64,000 bases of DNA from Hydrogenophaga sp. (GCF_030373225.1 NZ_JAUCZG010000016.1:23744-87743); one strand, 5' to 3'; numbered from the stretch's first letter, positions 41,598 through 51,521 are shown. The notes: generated by a model from the letters alone, not told the origin. Numbers and translations: made by a program.

Positions 41598-43646
41598 ATG
41601 ACCCGTCTTGTTCCGGGCTCCGCCCCCAGGGCGGGGTCGTTTGTGCTTTTCCTTGCGTTGTTGTGCCCACCGGCTGCACAGGCGCAAGCCGTGGTGGCGC
41701 CCGCCGCAGCCACGGCCAGTCCGCTGCAGGACGCCGTGGATGCGGCCGAAGCCGACACGCCGGCCGCACCCGCCGCCCGCGACCGAACCACACCGCGCAC
41801 ACCCCGACCGCCGGCAGCGCCCCGTTTCGAGATCGACCTGCAGGCGCCCGACGAGGTGCGTGAATTCCTGCTGCGCCACCTGGAGTTGCAGCGCTTTCGG
41901 CTGCTGCGCAACCTCGATGCCAATGAACTCGACCGGCTGCTGGCCGCGGCACCCGCCAACCTGCGCGAATTGCTTGCCACCCTGGGCCATTTCTCACCGG
42001 TGGTGGACGTCATCGGGCCGCCGGCCCTGACCGCGGCCGCCGATGCGGCGGCAAGCAACGACACATCGGGCAGCCGGCCCCTGGGAACCGTGACCATCCG
42101 CGTGTCGCCCGGTCCCGTCACCCGCGTGGCCACGGTCAATGTTTCGTTCGTCGGCGACATCGCCACCGCACCCGAGGCGGCCGGGCAGCGCGAGGCGATC
42201 CAGTTCGAGGTGCGGCTGATGCAGGGCCTGCCTTTCTCGCAGACCGACTGGGACCGCACCAAGGACGCGGCCCTGCGTGCCCTGATCGCGCGGCGCTATC
42301 CCGCCGGCCGGGTGCAGAACAGCCTGGCCGACATCGACGCCGACAACCGCCAGGCCAACCTCTACATCGAGCTCGATTCGGGCCGCGCGATGCGCATGGG
42401 CGACGTGATGGTCGAGGGCGCGCAGCGCTACGACAAGACCACGGTCGAGCGCCTGGTGCGACTGGCGGGTGTGGTGCCCGGCAGCGACTACGACCTGGCG
42501 CAACTTCAGGCGGCGCAACAGCGCCTGATCGAGAGTGGGTACTACGACTCGGCCTTCGTGTTCGTGGAGCCCAGCATGGACGGCGAATCCCTGCCGGTGA
42601 AGGTGCAGCTGCGCGAGAGCCTGCGGCAGAAACTCGTGCTGGGCGTGGGCGGCAGCACCGACAGCGGCGCGCGCCTGTCGATCGAGCACACGCACCACAG
42701 CGTGCCCGGCATCGGCTGGCGTGCGGTGAGTGCGCTCAAGGTCGAACGCGTGGACCAGCTCCTGAGCACCGACTGGAGCTCTCCGCCCAGCAACGATGGC
42801 TGGCGCTGGATCGCGGGCGGGCGCCTGCTGCAGGAGCAGGACGACTTCAACATCACCACCAGCCAGCGGCTGCGCGCCGGCCAGTCGCAGGACGGCATTG
42901 AGTACGACCGCAGTTTCTATCTGCAATACGACCGCGCCAGCGTCTTCAACGAAGCCACGCAGACCCTGCGCACCGCCGAGGCCAACTCATCGATCACCGC
43001 CAACTACGCCTGGACGCGGCGCCGCTTCGACGATCCGATATCGCCCCACGCCGGCCACGGTCTGGCGGTGGAGCTCGGTGCGGGCTACACATTGGGCACG
43101 ACACGCTTGCCGTTTGCCCGCACGCGGGCGCGCTGGCTGGGCTACTGGCCGCTGGGCGACCGCTCGCCGCCGCCCGAGCCCAAGCCCGGTGAAGCGCGGG
43201 ACTTGAACGTGTCGACCACGCGCACCAACCAGGGCCGCCTGGCGTTGCGCGTGGAAGGCGGCGCGGTGCTGGCCAAACGCAGCGCCGCCATCCCCGACAC
43301 GCAGCTGTTCCTCACCGGCGGCGACGCCACCGTGCGCGGCTACGGCTTGCGCGACATCGGCGTTCCCCAGGCGGACGGCAGCGTGCTGCCGGGTCGCTTC
43401 AAGGGCGTGGTCAGCCTGGAATGGCAGCGCCCGATCTTCAATGCCGACGGCCGCTCACCGGTGGAGAGCGTGCTGTTCATCGACGGCGGCGCCGTGGCCG
43501 ACCGCGCGGGCGACCTCAAACCCCTGTGGGGCGTGGGCACCGGCGTGCGCTACAACAGCCCGGTGGGCCCGCTGCAGCTCGACCTGGCTTATGGGCTGGA
43601 GACGAAACGCCTGCGTTTGCACCTCAACGTCGGCTTCACCTTCTGA
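41598..43646 (+). CDS. tamA: TamA-like outer membrane assembly factor (BamA/Omp85 family)
   Basis: Outer-membrane partner of TamB in the translocation and assembly module. The 682-residue protein has a signal peptide (about 1-30, ending AQAQA), an Ala/Pro-rich spacer, three POTRA-type domains (about 80-330) and a C-terminal 16-strand barrel with the Omp85 signature VRGYGLRDIG and the final aromatic F. It is directly followed by tamB, 7 bp away. Only the start region is soft, since the first ATG and signal peptide agree. Confidence 0.93.
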   Translation: MTRLVPGSAPRAGSFVLFLALLCPPAAQAQAVVAPAAATASPLQDAVDAAEADTPAAPAARDRTTPRTPRPPAAPRFEIDLQAPDEVREFLLRHLELQRFRLLRNLDANELDRLLAAAPANLRELLATLGHFSPVVDVIGPPALTAAADAAASNDTSGSRPLGTVTIRVSPGPVTRVATVNVSFVGDIATAPEAAGQREAIQFEVRLMQGLPFSQTDWDRTKDAALRALIARRYPAGRVQNSLADIDADNRQANLYIELDSGRAMRMGDVMVEGAQRYDKTTVERLVRLAGVVPGSDYDLAQLQAAQQRLIESGYYDSAFVFVEPSMDGESLPVKVQLRESLRQKLVLGVGGSTDSGARLSIEHTHHSVPGIGWRAVSALKVERVDQLLSTDWSSPPSNDGWRWIAGGRLLQEQDDFNITTSQRLRAGQSQDGIEYDRSFYLQYDRASVFNEATQTLRTAEANSSITANYAWTRRRFDDPISPHAGHGLAVELGAGYTLGTTRLPFARTRARWLGYWPLGDRSPPPEPKPGEARDLNVSTTRTNQGRLALRVEGGAVLAKRSAAIPDTQLFLTGGDATVRGYGLRDIGVPQADGSVLPGRFKGVVSLEWQRPIFNADGRSPVESVLFIDGGAVADRAGDLKPLWGVGTGVRYNSPVGPLQLDLAYGLETKRLRLHLNVGFTF

Positions 43647-43653
43647 CGGCTGC

Positions 43654-46600
43654 ATGAACGCCGAGACCACCCCCCGGCAACACCCGACGCGCACGCGCGG
43701 CGGCTGGCGCAGGGTCGCGCTCTGGCTGCCCGCGGGGTTGCTGGGGGTGTTGCTGTCGGTCCCCATCGCGGCCTGGGTATGGGCCGGCACGGAGGGTTCG
43801 CTCGCCCGGGCCATCGGCTGGGGCCAGGCTTACATGGTCAAGCAGGGTCAGAGCGCCGGCACGCTCGGCGTGGCCGAGGTGCGGGGCAGCCTGCGCAACG
43901 GCGGCGAGATCGGACGGCTGCAGTGGCAACGCGACGAACTCATCGTGCAGGCCACCGGCGTGCGCATCGCGCTGGACAACCGCTTCTGGTGGGACGCCCT
44001 GCTCGCGCGCGGCCTGCGCTTCTCGCCATTCGACATCGGCCGCCTGCAGATCACCGACCGCCGCCCGCCCACGCCGGTGGAGCCGCTGCAGCCGATCACC
44101 CTGCCGATGGCCATCACCCTGCCCTGGTCGGTCGGTGAGCTGGTGCTCGACGGCAAGCAGGAACTCTCGCTCAGCGGCCTCGAAGGCCAGTACCGCTACC
44201 GCCCGGCCGACAGCCTGTGGAACCTGGGTGTGGCCGACGCCCACCAGCTCGATCTGGAAAACCTCCAGGTGGCCGGCGGGCGGTACCGGATCCAGGCCGT
44301 GCTGGGCGCGCAGGCCCCGATGCCGCTGCGGGTGGACGCGCAGGGCGAGGTCAAGGCCACCGTGCCCGGCGGCGAAGACCTGGTGCTCAAGGCAATGGCC
44401 CAGGTGACCGGCCAGCTGGCCGAATCCGACGCGGCGCTCGACGCCACGGCCAGCCTCACCACCCGCACCGCCAGCGCCAGCGACACCCCGGTGCTCGATG
44501 CCGCCGCGCGCATCCGCCCCTGGAAAACCCAGCCCATCGAATCGGCGAACGCGCGCATGAGCCGCCTCGACCTCGCGGCGCTCTGGCCGCAGGCGCCGAT
44601 GACCGAGCTCAGCGGCACGGTGCAGGCGCAGCCCGACGGTGGCGCCTGGCGCGCGCAAGTGCGCCTGACCAATGCGGTGCCGGGCCCCGCCGACCAGCAA
44701 CGCCTGCCGCTGCAAAGCCTGCAGGCCGATCTGGAGCAGCGCGGTGCGCGCTGGACACTCTCCAACCTCGACGCCCGGCTCGGCGGTGGCCGTGTCCAGG
44801 GCCAGGCCTGGCGCCAGGCAGCGGCCTCGCCCCTGGGCGACTTCCAGGGCGAGTTGACCGCCAGCGGCATCAATCCCGCCGCGCTGTGGAGCAGCATCGC
44901 GCCGGCGGCGCTGGACGGCAGCTTCTCAGCGCGCGCGGTGAACGCCGACTCGACCAGACCGGCGATCGACATCAGCGCGGTGGTGAAACCGTCGGGCACC
45001 CAGCCCAGGGCCGGCCAGCTGGCCGGCCTGCGCCTGCGCGACCTGAACCTGCAGGGCCGCTGGACGCCCTCCCCCGACAACGCCGCGCTGGGTGTGCTGG
45101 ACCTGCGCACGCTCGGCGCCGGCCTGGCCGAAGCGACGCTGCAGGGCCAGGGCCAGCTCGACGTGGGCGCGCGCAGTTTCGACGGGCGCCTGGCGCTCAC
45201 GCTGCCCGGTGCCGAGGGCGACTGGCAAGGCCGCGCGGCCCACGCCCAGGGCAAGGGCGCGTTCAAGCTCGTGCTGGACGACGCCGCGCGCGTGCTCGTC
45301 TGGTTGAAAAGCCTGCAGTCCCTGCCCGTGGTCGGCCCGCTGCTGCGCGCCCGGCTCGAGGCGCAGCCCGGGCTGCAGATCGAAGGCAGCGCGCGGCTGG
45401 ACGCCACATGGACCGGCGGTCTGGGCGTGCTCGGTTACCCGCCACCGCTCAGCGGTGCCACCACCGCCACGCCACCGCGCGTGCAGGCCCGCCTGCAGGC
45501 CCCGCGTCTGGTGATCACGCGCGGCGCGCCCGCCCGCGCGGCCGACCCGGCCACCGGGGCCGACGCGGTGGTCGGCACGCTGCAAACGCTGTCCCTGTCC
45601 AGGCTGAACCTGCAGGCCGGGGGCCTGCCCCACCAGCTCGACATCAGCGCCACCGGCCAGGCCGAACAAGGCCCCTGGCGCGGCACGCTCGACACCCAGG
45701 GCCGGCTGCAGCTGGGCACGGCCCGACAGCCCGACATCGACAGCGGGCGGCTGGACCTGTCCCGCCTGCAACTGCGTGCCAGCGACAACGCGCGCAAGGA
45801 CCGCGTGGTCGACTGGACACTGCAGGCCGCGACCGCCATCGGTCTGCGCTGGACAGACGCCCGAAGCGCCATCGACCTGCAGGCCGACGCGGGACAGCTG
45901 CGCCTGCAACCCACGTTCAACAACCGGGCTGGCGGCGCAGCGGTCGCCACCCCGGCCACCACCACGCCCATGTCCCTGGCCTGGGACCAGTTCGCCTGGC
46001 AGCAGGGCGCACTGCTCACGCGCGGGCGTCTCACAGGCCTGCCGCTCTCGTGGATCGACGCGCTGACCACCGCCGAGGGAGCCAGGGCAGGCCCGTTGAG
46101 CCAGGCCGGCCTGGGCGGCGACGTGGTGTTCGACGGCGGTTGGGACCTGTTCCTGCCGGCGGACGCCGCCACGCCGCCGCGCCTGAGCGCCCAGCTGCAG
46201 CACCGCACGGGCGACCTCTCGGTGCAGACCGACGGTGCGTTCGATGAAAACACCCGCTCCACCCAGCGCCTGCAAACCGGCATCAAGGAGGCGCGCCTGA
46301 GCGTGAGCACGCAGGGCGCGAACGTGCAGGCCAGCCTGCGCTGGGACAGCGAGCGACTCGGCCAGGCCAGCGCCGAACTCGGCACCACGCTGAGTCCACC
46401 CGGGGCTGAGCAGACCGCCTGGCACTGGGCGAGCGACGCGCCGTTGCGCGGCACGATCACGGCCAACCTGCCGCAGGTGGGCGTGTGGTCGGCACTGGCT
46501 CCACCCGGCTGGCGCGTGCGCGGCACGCTGGCCGCCAGCGCCACGCTCGGCGGCACGCGCGCCGACCCGCTGTGGACCGGCAGCTTGCGGGCCGACCAGC

Positions 46601-47757
46601 TGGCCTTGCGCTCCATCGTCAACGGCATCTCGTTCTCGCGCGGTGAACTGCGCGCCACGCTGGCCGGCGAGCGCATCACCATCGACCGCTTTTATCTGCA
46701 GGGCCGCGGCGGCGCCGAGGCCGGCGGCACGCTGCTGGCCAGCGGCACCACCGAGTTCAAGCGCGTCACGGTGGACGGTTTGAGCCGGCGCCAGCCCACC
46801 ATCAAGCTGCAGGCCACGGCCGACCGGCTTCGGGTGTCGTCCCGCGCCGACCGCCGGCTCACGCTCTCGGGCCAGCTGCAGGCCGAACTGGTGGGCACGG
46901 CGCTGCAGATCCGCGGTGCGCTCAAGGCGGATTCCGCCCTGTTCGTGCTGCCCGACGAGTCCACGCCCAGCCTGGGCGCCGACGTGGTGGTGCGGGGCAC
47001 CGAGACACCGCTGGAGACCCCGGGCGCGTTTCGCGTGCAGCCCAACGTGCTGATCGACATCGACCTGGGCGAGGACTTCCAGGTCAGCGGCCAGGGCCTG
47101 CAGACCCGGCTGGCCGGCCAGATCAATGTGCGCAGCACACCCGAGCTGCCCACGCCCCGCGTGCTCGGTGATGTTCGCACCGTGCGCGGTTCGTACCGCG
47201 CCTACGGCCAGCAGCTCACCATTGAAAACGGCGTGCTGCGTTTCACCGGGCCGTACGACAACCCCACGCTGGACATCACCGCCGTGCGCCCCAACACCAG
47301 CCAGCGCGTGGGCGTGCAGATCAGCGGCACGGCGCAGTCACCGCGCGTGCGCCTGTTCTCGGACCCCGAGTTGCCCGACAGCGAAAAACTCGCCTGGCTG
47401 GTGCTCGGTCGCCCGGCCAGTGGTGCCGGCGCCGAAGCCGCGGTGCTGCAACAGGCCGCGCTGGCGCTGCTGGCGGGCCGCGACGGCCGGCTCGACGGCG
47501 GCCTGGCCGCCGCCCTGGGGCTGGACGAGGTGTCGTTCGCCGGCAGCGCCACCAACGCCGACGGCTCGGCCGCCTCGGCCGCGCTCACGCTGGGCAAGCG
47601 GCTGTCGAACAATCTGTACCTGAGCTACGAACGCAGCCTGGCCGGTGCGCTGGGCACGGTCAGCATCTTCTACGACGTCTCGCGCCGGCTGACCGTGAGG
47701 GCGCGAGCCGGCGAAGAAAACGCCATCGATCTGATCTTCACGATCCAGTACGACTAG
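43654..47757 (+). CDS. tamB: TamB-like inner-membrane assembly/lipid-transport protein
   Basis: The 1367-residue protein has one N-terminal helix (about 22-45) anchoring it in the inner membrane, then a very long repetitive beta region spanning the periplasm, and a C-terminal DUF490/TamB domain (about 1190-1367: RVGVQISGTAQSPRVRLFS, then LPDSEKLAWLVLGRP, ending DLIFTIQYD). With TamA it supports outer-membrane protein insertion and phospholipid transport between membranes. A longer frame back to 43441 overlaps tamA and was rejected. Confidence 0.94.
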   Translation: MNAETTPRQHPTRTRGGWRRVALWLPAGLLGVLLSVPIAAWVWAGTEGSLARAIGWGQAYMVKQGQSAGTLGVAEVRGSLRNGGEIGRLQWQRDELIVQATGVRIALDNRFWWDALLARGLRFSPFDIGRLQITDRRPPTPVEPLQPITLPMAITLPWSVGELVLDGKQELSLSGLEGQYRYRPADSLWNLGVADAHQLDLENLQVAGGRYRIQAVLGAQAPMPLRVDAQGEVKATVPGGEDLVLKAMAQVTGQLAESDAALDATASLTTRTASASDTPVLDAAARIRPWKTQPIESANARMSRLDLAALWPQAPMTELSGTVQAQPDGGAWRAQVRLTNAVPGPADQQRLPLQSLQADLEQRGARWTLSNLDARLGGGRVQGQAWRQAAASPLGDFQGELTASGINPAALWSSIAPAALDGSFSARAVNADSTRPAIDISAVVKPSGTQPRAGQLAGLRLRDLNLQGRWTPSPDNAALGVLDLRTLGAGLAEATLQGQGQLDVGARSFDGRLALTLPGAEGDWQGRAAHAQGKGAFKLVLDDAARVLVWLKSLQSLPVVGPLLRARLEAQPGLQIEGSARLDATWTGGLGVLGYPPPLSGATTATPPRVQARLQAPRLVITRGAPARAADPATGADAVVGTLQTLSLSRLNLQAGGLPHQLDISATGQAEQGPWRGTLDTQGRLQLGTARQPDIDSGRLDLSRLQLRASDNARKDRVVDWTLQAATAIGLRWTDARSAIDLQADAGQLRLQPTFNNRAGGAAVATPATTTPMSLAWDQFAWQQGALLTRGRLTGLPLSWIDALTTAEGARAGPLSQAGLGGDVVFDGGWDLFLPADAATPPRLSAQLQHRTGDLSVQTDGAFDENTRSTQRLQTGIKEARLSVSTQGANVQASLRWDSERLGQASAELGTTLSPPGAEQTAWHWASDAPLRGTITANLPQVGVWSALAPPGWRVRGTLAASATLGGTRADPLWTGSLRADQLALRSIVNGISFSRGELRATLAGERITIDRFYLQGRGGAEAGGTLLASGTTEFKRVTVDGLSRRQPTIKLQATADRLRVSSRADRRLTLSGQLQAELVGTALQIRGALKADSALFVLPDESTPSLGADVVVRGTETPLETPGAFRVQPNVLIDIDLGEDFQVSGQGLQTRLAGQINVRSTPELPTPRVLGDVRTVRGSYRAYGQQLTIENGVLRFTGPYDNPTLDITAVRPNTSQRVGVQISGTAQSPRVRLFSDPELPDSEKLAWLVLGRPASGAGAEAAVLQQAALALLAGRDGRLDGGLAAALGLDEVSFAGSATNADGSAASAALTLGKRLSNNLYLSYERSLAGALGTVSIFYDVSRRLTVRARAGEENAIDLIFTIQYD

Positions 47758-47810
47758 GGGCGCGGGGCGGCTGGCGCCCAACCGCGCCCGTACAATGCGC
47801 TCTCGCTGTC

Positions 47811-47885
47811 GCGGCCATAGTTCAATGGATAGAACGGGCCCCTCCTAAGGGCCAGATAGGGGTTCGATTCCCTTTGGCCGCACCA
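47811..47885 (+). tRNA. tRNA-Arg(CCT)
   Basis: Cloverleaf of 75 nt. GCGGCCA (47811-47817) pairs with TGGCCGC (47875-47881), and CCA is encoded. The anticodon arm GGCCC-CTCCTAA-GGGCC gives anticodon CCU, reading the rare AGG codon. The T-arm has GGTTCGATTCC. The 262 bp that follow, up to the VOC gene, show no gene, terminator or integration remnant that I can recognise, although tRNA-Arg genes are common integration sites. Confidence 0.97.
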
Positions 47886-48147
47886 CCCGGCGCGCCCACC
47901 GCCCCGGCCCGGCGCCAGGCCCGGCCCGGCAGCACACCCACCACGATCCTGTTGAAAACCGCCACCGGCGCACGGGCGCGGATCGCTCCCCGCCGGTTCT
48001 GCAAGGCGAGACCGGTGTCCCACGGCAAGGACGACGGGGCTCGGGGCCTGTTCGCTGACGCGCGGCAGGCCATGGATGTCGAAAACGAACCGTCCCGATC
48101 GTCGTTGAAGGGCAAGCCCTGCCGTTCAACCCCCTTCAGGAGATCCC

Positions 48148-48579
48148 ATGTCCGTTCAACTCTGTGCCTACCTGTCCTACAACGGCGACTGCGCGCAAGC
48201 CATGGCGTTTTACGCCCAGGTGCTGGGCGCCAGGCTCGAATCGCTCATCAGCTACGGCCAGATGCCCGCCGAATTGCCGGTGCCGCCCGAACACGCCGAC
48301 CGCATCATGCACGCCTACCTCGTGCACGATGACTTCGCCATCATGGCCGGCGACACACCGCCCGGCGTGCCCCACACCGGCATCCACGGCTGCATGCTGG
48401 CCATCACCTACCCCACGGTGGCGCAGGCCACGCGCGTGTTCAACGCGCTGGCGGAAGGGGGCAAAGTGGGCATGCCGCTGGGCGAGACGTTCTGGGCCGA
48501 CACCTTCGGCATGGTGACCGACCGCTTCGGCACACCCTGGGGCGTCAACGGTGGACCACGGGAGATGGGCCGGTCTTGA
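48148..48579 (+). CDS. VOC-family (glyoxalase/PhnB-like) protein
   Basis: The 143-residue protein has the PhnB/YjdN pattern (AYLSYNGDCAQAMAFYAQVLGA at the N-terminus, then MPLGETFWADTFGMVTDRFGTPWGVN at the C-terminus), a vicinal oxygen chelate fold with a conserved Glu and Phe. The function of this subgroup is unknown. AGGAG lies 8 bases before ATG 48148. It converges with the iron transporter permease gene. Confidence 0.9.
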   Translation: MSVQLCAYLSYNGDCAQAMAFYAQVLGARLESLISYGQMPAELPVPPEHADRIMHAYLVHDDFAIMAGDTPPGVPHTGIHGCMLAITYPTVAQATRVFNALAEGGKVGMPLGETFWADTFGMVTDRFGTPWGVNGGPREMGRS

Positions 48580-48616
48580 AGCAAGCTCAGCCCGGCGCGC
48601 AGCCCGTGCGGCCCGC

Positions 48617-50224
48617 TCAGCGCTGTCGCAAGGTCCGGCTCAGCAGGATCACCGGCACCAGGCCCACCAGCACCAGCGCGAGCGCGGGCAATGCCGCTTC
48701 ACCCAGCCGCTCATCGCGCGCGAGCTGGTAGGTCACCACCGCCAGCGTGTCGCTGTTGAAGGGACGCAGCACCAGCGTGGCGGGCAGTTCCTTCATCACG
48801 TCCACGAACACCAGCAGCGCGGCGGCGGCGGTGGAGCGTTTGAGCAGCGGCCAGTGCACACGCACGGCCAGCCCCACGCCGGTGGTGCCGAGCATGCGGG
48901 CCGAGTCGTCCAGGCTGGCCGGGATGCGCGCGTAGCCGCTCTGCAGCGACTGCAGGGCCACGGCCGTGAAGCGCACCAGGTAGGCCCAGACGATGCCCAG
49001 CGCGGTGGCGGTGACGAGGTAGCCCACGCTGGTGTCGGGCTGGACGGCCTGCAGCCAGCCCACCGGCAGCAGCAGGCCGACGACGATGACCGCCCCGGGC
49101 ACCGCGTATCCCAGGCTGGCGAGCTGCACCACACCGCGCGTGATGCGGCCGGGCTGTGCCCGCACGGCAAAGGCCAGCGCCAGCGCGATCAGGGTGGCGA
49201 GCGCGGCCGACAGGCTGGCGAGCCGCACGCTGTTGCGCGACCACTGCACGAAGCCCGACCAGGGCAGTTCTTCCCAGCCACCCATGAGCGGACGCAGCAT
49301 GAACAGCACCGGCAGCACAAAACCAAAGGCGATCGGCAAGGCGCACAGCGCCACCGCCAGCGCGGCCCGCCCGCCGTGCAGCTGCGCAGGCTGGGCCTCG
49401 CTGCTGCCGGCGCGCTGGCCGCGCAGGGTCGAGAAACGCATGCGGTGCTGTGCGCGGTGTTCCAGCCACAGCAGCAAGGCCACCACGGCCAGCAGCATGG
49501 TGGCGAGCTGGGCCGCGGCGGAGCGGTTGTCCATGGCCAGCCAGGCCTTGTAGATGCCGGCGGTGAAGGTCTGAACGCCGAAGTAGCTCACCACGCCGAA
49601 ATCGGCCAGCGTTTCCATGAGCGCCAGCGCCACACCGGCGGCCACGGCGGGGCGTGCCAGCGGCAGCGCCACTTCGCGGATGCGCCGCGCCAGCGGTGCG
49701 CCCAGCAGACGCGCGGCTTCCATCAGCTGCGAGGCGCGCTCGGACAGCGCCGTGCGCGCCAGCAGGTACACATACGGGTAGAGCGAGAACGTGAACACCC
49801 AGACCGCACCGGGCGTGTTGCGGATTTCCGGGAACACGCGCCCGCTCAGGCCGAAGCTCTCGCGCATCCACACCTGCAGCGGGCCGCTGAACTGCAGGAA
49901 GTCGGTGTAGGCATAGGCCACCACATAGGCCGGCATGGCCAGCGGGAGCAGCAAGGCCCATTCGAAAAACCGCCGGCCCGGGAACTCGAACAAGGTCACC
50001 GCGCTGGCGGTGAGCATGCCCACCACCGCCACACCGACGGCCACCGCCAGACACAGCGCCAAGGTGGTCAGCGCGTACTCGGGCAACACCGTCCGGGCCA
50101 TCTGGACGAGCACGTCGCGTGCCGCGGCGTCGAACTGGAACCACGAGCCGCCGAGCGACAGCACGGGTAGCGTGAGCAGACCGGCGAGCAGGATCAGGGG
50201 GGCAAGGGCCAACCAACGCAGCAT
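48617..50224 (-). CDS. Fe(III) ABC transporter permease (FbpB-like)
   Basis: The 535-residue inner-membrane protein has about 12 helices and two tandem permease domains. Each has an EAA-type loop (MEAARLLGAPLARRIREVALPLARPA in the first, LDDSARMLGTTGVGLAVRVHWPLLKRS in the second), as in FbpB/ThiP. It pairs with the divergent ATPase at 50363. The typical binding protein FbpA is absent from the window. ATG 50224 has no Shine-Dalgarno sequence and is preceded by a long pyrimidine tract. A GTG at 50320 is in frame but inside the regulatory box. Confidence 0.9.
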   Translation of the reverse strand: MLRWLALAPLILLAGLLTLPVLSLGGSWFQFDAAARDVLVQMARTVLPEYALTTLALCLAVAVGVAVVGMLTASAVTLFEFPGRRFFEWALLLPLAMPAYVVAYAYTDFLQFSGPLQVWMRESFGLSGRVFPEIRNTPGAVWVFTFSLYPYVYLLARTALSERASQLMEAARLLGAPLARRIREVALPLARPAVAAGVALALMETLADFGVVSYFGVQTFTAGIYKAWLAMDNRSAAAQLATMLLAVVALLLWLEHRAQHRMRFSTLRGQRAGSSEAQPAQLHGGRAALAVALCALPIAFGFVLPVLFMLRPLMGGWEELPWSGFVQWSRNSVRLASLSAALATLIALALAFAVRAQPGRITRGVVQLASLGYAVPGAVIVVGLLLPVGWLQAVQPDTSVGYLVTATALGIVWAYLVRFTAVALQSLQSGYARIPASLDDSARMLGTTGVGLAVRVHWPLLKRSTAAAALLVFVDVMKELPATLVLRPFNSDTLAVVTYQLARDERLGEAALPALALVLVGLVPVILLSRTLRQR

Positions 50225-50311
50225 GACAGGCAGAAAAAAGGGGAGGGAGAGGGAGAGGAAGGGCTGGGCGGGATGATGGCACGCGAGGCTGCCGCGTTCC
50301 TCGCGGGGCCT

Positions 50312-50325
50312 TTGATGCACATCAA
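50312..50325. promoter_or_regulatory. FNR/ANR-type box between the divergent iron transporter genes
   Basis: TTGATGCACATCAA is a perfect TTGAT-N4-ATCAA. The next bases (TGCAAATGAGAA) resemble those after the ctaC box (TGCAGATTAGAA). It lies 38 bases before the ATPase start. Confidence 0.7.
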
Positions 50326-50328
50326 TGC

Positions 50329-50349
50329 AAATGAGAATTGTAGTTATCT
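50329..50349. promoter_or_regulatory. Fur-box-like site upstream of the Fe(III) ATPase gene
   Basis: AAATGAGAATTGTAGTTATC resembles the Fur consensus, with a strong left half (TGAGAAT against TGATAAT) and a weaker right half. It lies 14 bases before ATG 50363, a repressor position. Fur control would fit a ferric iron transporter. Confidence 0.55.
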
Positions 50350-50362
50350 ACAATGCCCCACC

Positions 50363-51481
50363 ATGTTCCTGAAAGTCTCCCAGCTCAGCGTGCGCTACCC
50401 CGGCCAGCCCCAGGCGGCGGTGGACGGTGTGACGCTGGGACTTCGCGCCGGTGAGATCGGCGTGCTGATCGGTCCCTCGGGCTGCGGCAAGACCACCCTG
50501 CTGCGCGCGGTGGCCGGCCTGGAGCACGCCAGCAGCGGCAGCATCACGCTCGAAGGCGAGAAGGTCAGCGACGGCACGCACCACATGCCGGCCGAGCAGC
50601 GGCGCATCGGCATGGTGTTCCAGGACTACGCCCTGTTTCCGCACCTCGACGTGGGCAAGAACATCGCCTTCGGCATTCACCGGCTGGCGCGCACCGAGCG
50701 CGATGCGCGCGTGGCCGAGGTGCTCAAGCTGGTTGGGCTGGACGGCATGCAGGCACGTTTCCCGCATGAGCTCTCGGGCGGGCAGCAGCAGCGCGTGGCG
50801 CTGGCCCGCGCGCTGGCACCACGCCCGCGCCTGTTGCTGCTGGACGAACCGTTTTCCAATCTCGACGTGGACCTGCGCGAGCGCCTGGCCCACGAGGTGC
50901 GCGGCATCCTCAAGGCCGCGGGCGCCACGGCGCTGTTCGTCACCCACGACCAGCTGGAGGCCTTTGCCATCGGCGACGTGATCGGCGTGATGCACGAAGG
51001 CCACCTGCACCAGTGGGAAGACGCCTACGCGCTCTACCACCGACCGGCCACGCGCTTCGTGGCCGAGTTCATCGGGCACGGCGTGTTCGCGCCGGCGCAG
51101 ATCAGCCAGGTGGGCAACGATGTGTCGGTGCAGACGCCGCTGGGCGCGCTGCAGGACATGGACGAATGCCCGCTGCCCACGGCGTATGCCTCGGGCCTTT
51201 GTGATGTGCTGCTGCGCGCCGACGACATCGTGCACGACGACCATGCGCCGGTGAAGGCGCAGATCCTGCGCAAGGCCTTTCGCGGCTCCGAATTCCTCTA
51301 CACGCTGCGACTGGCCAGCGGCGAGGTGCTGATGACGCACGTGCCTTCGCACCACAACCACGCGGTGGGCGAATGGATCGGCATCCGGGCCGAGGTGGAC
51401 CACGTGGTCACCTTCGAGCGCGGATCGGGCGCCTCGAGCCCGCCCGCGCCGGGCGTGGTGCGGTCCGCCCCGGCGGCCTGA
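50363..51481 (+). CDS. Fe(III) ABC transporter ATP-binding protein (FbpC-like)
   Basis: Cytoplasmic ATPase of 372 residues with Walker A GPSGCGKTT (37-45), signature LSGGQQQRVALARAL, Walker B LLLLDEPFSN, the switch His in FVTHDQLEA and a C-terminal TOBE-type regulatory domain. The CysA/PotA/FbpC group fits ferric iron given the permease type and the Fur-like site. It is divergent from the permease gene with 138 bp between starts. The last 20 residues are Pro/Ala-rich. Confidence 0.92.
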   Translation: MFLKVSQLSVRYPGQPQAAVDGVTLGLRAGEIGVLIGPSGCGKTTLLRAVAGLEHASSGSITLEGEKVSDGTHHMPAEQRRIGMVFQDYALFPHLDVGKNIAFGIHRLARTERDARVAEVLKLVGLDGMQARFPHELSGGQQQRVALARALAPRPRLLLLDEPFSNLDVDLRERLAHEVRGILKAAGATALFVTHDQLEAFAIGDVIGVMHEGHLHQWEDAYALYHRPATRFVAEFIGHGVFAPAQISQVGNDVSVQTPLGALQDMDECPLPTAYASGLCDVLLRADDIVHDDHAPVKAQILRKAFRGSEFLYTLRLASGEVLMTHVPSHHNHAVGEWIGIRAEVDHVVTFERGSGASSPPAPGVVRSAPAA

Positions 51482-51521
51482 GGTCGCTCAAGCCGCCCGC
51501 GAGCGGCCCCGCAGCACCCCC

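Noticed and set aside
47811..48147. Integration site with an attached element at tRNA-Arg
   Set aside because: No integrase, no duplicated tRNA 3' end and no compositional change were seen downstream.
50318..50320. GTG 50320 as the start of the Fe(III) permease
   Set aside because: It lies inside the FNR-type box, and the added 32 residues are encoded by the pyrimidine tract and do not look like a membrane protein N-terminus. It is kept only as an alternative.
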